Assembly: GCA_030018435.1 (NCBI GenBank)
Contig: JASEEY010000006.1
Location: forward strand, 1 to 63,880
DNA length: 63,880 bases
Reading direction: 5' to 3'
DNA from: Methanocellales archaeon
Lineage (GTDB): Archaea; Halobacteriota; UBA148; JAUWXC01
How positions within the stretch are numbered: the stretch's first letter is position 1; every line of letters begins with the position of its first letter. This document shows positions 60,263-63,880 of this stretch, in pieces. The notes below the pieces were generated by a model. That model did not search any database. It saw nothing but the letters and a program-made list of their open reading frames with translations, and was not told the origin of the DNA. The position numbers and the translations under genes are program-made.

Positions 60263-61867
60263 CTACAAGTCACCATAATCAACTTCGTAAATCTTCACAT
60301 ATTCGCTTTGCCACACAAGTTTTAACTGCCCTTCTTCTGCCATTTTATCGATTATGTTGTTGTGTGCGCTCAAATCCTGCCACAGATATGTCTCTGTTCT
60401 AACTACATGGGTTATATTGTACCTCTGCAGAGTTGTCAGGTTAAATGCAGCCAAATCCAGACCTGCAAGCGGCATCGGCTTCTTTTCTGAATAATATATA
60501 GTTTGCTCGCCGTATGGCGTTAATACAATCGCATCCTCAGGTAACGTTTTTAGATATTGTAGTGAGTCGGAATGTTTATCAAAGTAATCGTTCGCATACC
60601 ATGCTTTTCCAATCTGGGATGTAGAGCAACCGATAACAGCAAGAATCAGCAGCAAATATCCAATCTTCTTAATTTTTGTCTTATCAAATCCATAGCCTGC
60701 GAATAGTGCTAAAAATGGTGCTATAGGAAGCAATCTCCTGAAACCCCATAACAGCTGTTTTTGCAAGATGAGAATTGCGATAACCCATGTTAACATCCAC
60801 GCCCAGATTGGTAAATTCTTCTCTTCCTTAAATTCTTGGATCGCACCGTAGAATATGACCAGCGATAGTAGAATAGTCAGCCCCAAAAATCCGAGTATAA
60901 CATAACTTGGAATGAAAGATATTGTATCAAAACGACCTTGTGGAATGCCCCAACATGTGAGATATGCCTCTTTCACAAAATCGATAATTGTGCTTGACGG
61001 TCTATATGCTGCCATTGTTTGTGCCGACAAGGCATAAGTGGTTACGTCCGCTCCAAAACTGCCACTTGGATGAATAGTACCCCCGCCTCCCCAGAGTGGA
61101 TCTCCAAATAATAACCAATTTCTCAGGTAATACGGGCTACATACTATTAATCCGATTAAAGAAATACAAAGGCTGTTTTTAAGTAGCCCTGTCGGTATCT
61201 TGATATTTTTTAAATTCTCCTTAAGCGTTGGCAACGTATTCTGAAGATGTAGCCCCTTCATCAGCGGCATCATTAAACTTAACACGAAATACATCACGAT
61301 AAATGGAAATACGACCAGCCCAGTAAACTTGCTCAGGGCGGTTAGGCCGGCTAACACTCCTACGAGCACAACTCCCTTGCTGGAATTTGATTTAACAGTC
61401 TGATGAAAATAATATACAAAAGCAATAGATAAACCAGTTACCATTGAATCCATGTAACCCATCGAACTTAGGTATATGTGAGATGGGATAATTCCTACAA
61501 ATAAAGCAGCTAACAGACCCTTCTTTTCATCAAACAATTCACACCCTAATCTATAGGTGTAGTAGATTCCAATCGCCCCGAAAGTAGGAGCGATCAGCTT
61601 CAAACCAATCTCGCCCAGAAGCGTGTGCATAAACGCCCCTATGATGAAGAGCAAAGGGGGAAAATACCCTATGTTTGGTGCGATTAGGAGCGATGGATTC
61701 GCAGCTATCTGTTTAGCCTGATAGAAGTACATGCATGCATCGGAGAATACTGGATAGTAGAAGGCAAGTGCAAATCTCAGTACGATCAAAAATAGCACTC
61801 CGATTGTTAGTGCTTTGGCTACACTATCCTTATCCGTGAATTCAGCAATAGCTTTCATTGTAAACAC
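60263..61867 (-). CDS. Membrane glycosyltransferase-like protein, PMT/ArnT fold
   Basis: 534 residues with about eleven helices and an external C-terminal part. The first external loop FYYPVFSDACMYFYQAKQIA has the acidic residue position (here Asp) of GT-C enzymes that use lipid-linked sugars; SSMGYMDSMVTGLSIAF follows the second. C-terminal half is soluble (LPEDAIVLTPYGEQT). Probably transfers a sugar from dolichol phosphate. Gap 61868-62059 holds no gene. Confidence 0.75.
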   Translation of the reverse strand: MFTMKAIAEFTDKDSVAKALTIGVLFLIVLRFALAFYYPVFSDACMYFYQAKQIAANPSLLIAPNIGYFPPLLFIIGAFMHTLLGEIGLKLIAPTFGAIGIYYTYRLGCELFDEKKGLLAALFVGIIPSHIYLSSMGYMDSMVTGLSIAFVYYFHQTVKSNSSKGVVLVGVLAGLTALSKFTGLVVFPFIVMYFVLSLMMPLMKGLHLQNTLPTLKENLKNIKIPTGLLKNSLCISLIGLIVCSPYYLRNWLLFGDPLWGGGGTIHPSGSFGADVTTYALSAQTMAAYRPSSTIIDFVKEAYLTCWGIPQGRFDTISFIPSYVILGFLGLTILLSLVIFYGAIQEFKEEKNLPIWAWMLTWVIAILILQKQLLWGFRRLLPIAPFLALFAGYGFDKTKIKKIGYLLLILAVIGCSTSQIGKAWYANDYFDKHSDSLQYLKTLPEDAIVLTPYGEQTIYYSEKKPMPLAGLDLAAFNLTTLQRYNITHVVRTETYLWQDLSAHNNIIDKMAEEGQLKLVWQSEYVKIYEVDYGDL

Positions 61868-62059
61868 GGTTAATACACCCAGCTAAACAAAAGCTTTTTC
61901 TGCAAATAAACATGTCACACAAAGAGTCAAATTCCTAGCTGATAACATCAAAACGGAGGGCATAACAACTGTAGCTTATAAACGCTATTAATCAAAGCGA
62001 TAGGATCTGTAATCACTTTTTGTGTTATTCCATACACAAATTCATTACGTTCTCTTTTC

Positions 62060-62632
62060 CTATTCGCTCTTAGAACACAAAATATGATATGAGTAAGTAG
62101 TATAATCATGATTGAGGATTTTGCTGATGATGACCAACATGAGCGATTTGATGGCAAAAACAGGATTTATCGTTAACAAAGCCGTTCTTTTATATATCTT
62201 AAATTTTTGAATGACAAATCCGCCATCTTTAAGAAACTTTTTTATTGACTGTTCAGTATAACCTCTCTTGTGAGCGTAATCCCGCCAAAGATTTGGAGAG
62301 GTTTCACATGGAACTTTGACATATAGCATTCCTCTTGGTTTTAGTACCCTGTATGTTTCATTTCTTATTTCTATGTGTGAATGAAGGTGTTCGAGAATGT
62401 CTTGTGCTAAAACACGGTCAAATATTTCATCTTTAAAGGGTAACCTTCCACTTTCTAAATCATATCTTATAACGTCATAACCATTCTTCCTTGCATCTTT
62501 TAGTGCATTTTCATCTATATCTATACCAATGTAGTAATCAGACTTATTTTTAAACCAATACTTGCCCCATCCTATAAATTTGATATTATCTAAAGAATTA
62601 CCTTTTCCACAACCAATATCAAGAACTTTCAC
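62060..62632 (-). CDS. Class I SAM-dependent methyltransferase
   Basis: 190 residues from a GTG at 62632, chosen because it overlaps the upstream stop by GTGA; an ATG at 62698 would overlap by 70 bases. KVLDIGCGKGNSLDNIKF, YIGIDIDENALKDA, RVLAQDILEHLHSH. The C-terminal end is hydrophobic (AIKSLMLVIISKIL). Glycan or lipid methylation is likely from context. Confidence 0.83.
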   Translation of the reverse strand: MKVLDIGCGKGNSLDNIKFIGWGKYWFKNKSDYYIGIDIDENALKDARKNGYDVIRYDLESGRLPFKDEIFDRVLAQDILEHLHSHIEIRNETYRVLKPRGMLYVKVPCETSPNLWRDYAHKRGYTEQSIKKFLKDGGFVIQKFKIYKRTALLTINPVFAIKSLMLVIISKILNHDYTTYSYHILCSKSE

Positions 62633-63588
62633 ACTCTTTCTCTCCAAAAATTTAAAAGATCCTCTAGAGTTTGTTCGAACGGAATTTCTGGTTCCCAACC
62701 AGTTTGTTTTTTGAACTTAGAACAATCTCCTTGCAGCATCTCAACATCGGAGGGTCGCATTTTCTTCGGATCTTGTCTGACTTGGATATTTACTTTGCTC
62801 ATGCTTAATAACAAATCCAAAACGGATCGTATTGTTCTTGATTTTTCAGAACAAATATTATAAACTTCCCCCAACTTGCACTTTTGTAAGCTTAACCAAT
62901 AGGCTCTCACGATATCTCTGACATCTGAGAAATCCCTCTGAGCGTTCAGATTGCCTACATGTATGATAGGCTCTCTTTGGCCTGCCTCAATTTCTGCGAT
63001 TTGCTTAGAAAAGTCAGAGCAAACGAATACTTCTCCACGACGGGGGCCTGTGTGATTAAACGCTCTTGTTATTATGATTTTCATACCATATGACTTGTAA
63101 TATTGTTGTGCGAATAAGTCCTGTGCAACTTTAGAAACACCATACGGCGATAGCGGTCTTAATAGATTGTCCTCTATTATTGGTACCTCGTCTGATTTTA
63201 CTAGACCATATTCTTCACTAGATCCTGCGATCTGAATTTTGGGATCTAAATCCAATTGCCTTACTGACTCTAACAAATTCACAGTACCGATAGCATTTGT
63301 TGTGAACACTTCTTGTGGTGCATTCCAACTCATCGGAACAAATGATTGAGCAGCAAGATGAAATATCTTATCTGGTTCTGAAAATTTTAGTGCACTGTAA
63401 ACACTGTAGCTGTCCGTTATGTCCATGTCTATCCAACTTATTTTGTTTTTATTATGTTGTACATTAGCCATATCACTGCGTCTACGTTTAGTCCCAAATA
63501 TTACTATATCTCCCATCTGAAGCAAGTAATCTATCAGATGACTTCCAACAAAACCTGTTGCCCCAGTTATTAATACTCGCCCGCTCAT
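62629..63588 (-). CDS. GDP-mannose 4,6-dehydratase-like protein
   Basis: 319 residues. ITGATGFVGSHLIDYLLQMG, EEYG after the first strand pair (AGSSEEYGLV, a 4,6-dehydratase hallmark), SPYGVSKVAQDLFAQQYYKS with Tyr-x3-Lys, and RAFNHTGPRRGEVFVCSDFS. Would make GDP-4-keto-6-deoxymannose for deoxy-sugars. Begins the minus-strand unit with the methyltransferase. Confidence 0.87.
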   Translation of the reverse strand: MSGRVLITGATGFVGSHLIDYLLQMGDIVIFGTKRRRSDMANVQHNKNKISWIDMDITDSYSVYSALKFSEPDKIFHLAAQSFVPMSWNAPQEVFTTNAIGTVNLLESVRQLDLDPKIQIAGSSEEYGLVKSDEVPIIEDNLLRPLSPYGVSKVAQDLFAQQYYKSYGMKIIITRAFNHTGPRRGEVFVCSDFSKQIAEIEAGQREPIIHVGNLNAQRDFSDVRDIVRAYWLSLQKCKLGEVYNICSEKSRTIRSVLDLLLSMSKVNIQVRQDPKKMRPSDVEMLQGDCSKFKKQTGWEPEIPFEQTLEDLLNFWRERV

Positions 63589-63607
63589 CCTATTACCTCT
63601 CTAAAAT

Positions 63608-63880
63608 TTATATGTAACATCTCTCTTTTAATGTCTCCTTAGCCATCCTTTTTAATTCTAATACATCTTTAGTTGAAAATTTATCCGTTTCGATCAAAGG
63701 AATATCACTCTGCACCATCATTTTTAAAGGGTCAAAATCTTTTATCGCACCTTGTTTAACGCAGTCCTCATGCAACCGAGTTCCAGGGAATGGCATGCAG
63801 GTATAAATTCTTACTTTATCAAGGCTAGAAGTTACAGCAAAATTTATAGTATCTTTCATTGTCTGCTTGGTCTCACCTAA
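63608..63880 (-). CDS. Radical SAM protein, C-terminal part (cut by window edge)
   Basis: Frame open to the right edge. Visible residues include LGETKQTMKDTINFAV and CMPFPGTRLHEDC, the PGET and PFPGT motifs found after the barrel of B12-binding radical SAM enzymes. The iron-sulfur and cobalamin domains would lie outside the window. Neighbouring genes suggest a cell-surface or lipid modification role. Confidence 0.7.
   Translation of the reverse strand, partial: LGETKQTMKDTINFAVTSSLDKVRIYTCMPFPGTRLHEDCVKQGAIKDFDPLKMMVQSDIPLIETDKFSTKDVLELKRMAKETLKERCYI

Noticed and set aside
61868-62059. Possible small gene between the membrane glycosyltransferase and the methyltransferase
   Set aside because: Frames here lack ribosome-binding sites and family features; the only longer one overlaps the methyltransferase.

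Overview
The window is a gene-dense archaeal contig. Archaeal information-processing genes (Spt5, SecE, ribosomal proteins L11-L1-L10-L12 of P-stalk type, archaeal AlaS, AglB, PINA, PurO, archaeal CoaD), a methanogenesis marker 12 protein and an Eha-type energy-converting hydrogenase operon point to a euryarchaeon of the methanogen/alkane-oxidiser radiation. Cytochrome c maturation genes and three multihaem cytochromes suggest a lineage able to move electrons outward through c-type haem. I cannot name the taxon from sequence alone. No mcr, transposase or CRISPR array is visible.

Layout. 1-3.7 kb: ehaA to ehaJ, minus strand, cut by the left edge, with a TATA box and palindrome upstream. 3.8-6.3 kb: UspA protein and two exported membrane proteins. 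6.4-11.6 kb: ccmF, then an ArsR-thioredoxin-permease operon with its own operator, then ccmA-ccmB-ccmC-DUF59. 11.7-14.0 kb: a small AT-rich island of exported and membrane proteins (one frameshifted), flanked by degenerate direct repeats of the tatC/ccmA junction. 14.0-19.0 kb: divergent tatC pair and three multihaem cytochromes, two of which share 355 identical bases. 19.0-25.1 kb: two small paralogous proteins, coaD, tRNA-Pro, an MgtC/DUF4010 protein, a three-tRNA cluster, a structured repeat, a frameshifted methyltransferase, a CBS protein and marker 12. 25.1-36.9 kb: porGDAB, purO, an antiporter, pyrF, thrC, alaS and an FAD oxidoreductase. 36.9-43.2 kb: ftsZ-secE-spt5-rpl11 // toxin-antitoxin-like pair // rpl1-rpl10-rpl12, then a ribose-1,5-bisphosphate isomerase-like gene. 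43.2-49.6 kb: CBS protein, antiporter, DUF5806, hairpin elements, tRNA-Arg, two KaiC-like proteins, PINA and hisI. 49.6 kb to the end: N-glycosylation and surface polysaccharide genes.

How it fits together. ccm genes, Tat translocase and multihaem cytochromes form one functional neighbourhood: haem c attachment, export machinery and the electron carriers themselves. Eha and the pyruvate (2-oxoacid):ferredoxin oxidoreductase genes handle low-potential ferredoxin on the cytoplasmic side. aglJ-like, aglB and the glycosyltransferase/epimerase genes build and attach surface glycans.

Most unusual points: (1) a 108-bp multi-hairpin element present twice, both times beside tRNA genes, with all three differences in apical loops; (2) a tRNA-Leu(UAA) gene with a 44-nt insert in the D arm, beside three tRNAs with canonical introns; (3) the 2.3-kb island with split tatC/ccmA junction remnants on both sides; (4) two 16-haem cytochromes with identical front ends starting exactly at the ATG; (5) a zinc-finger toxin-antitoxin-like cassette splitting the L11/L1 ribosomal operon.
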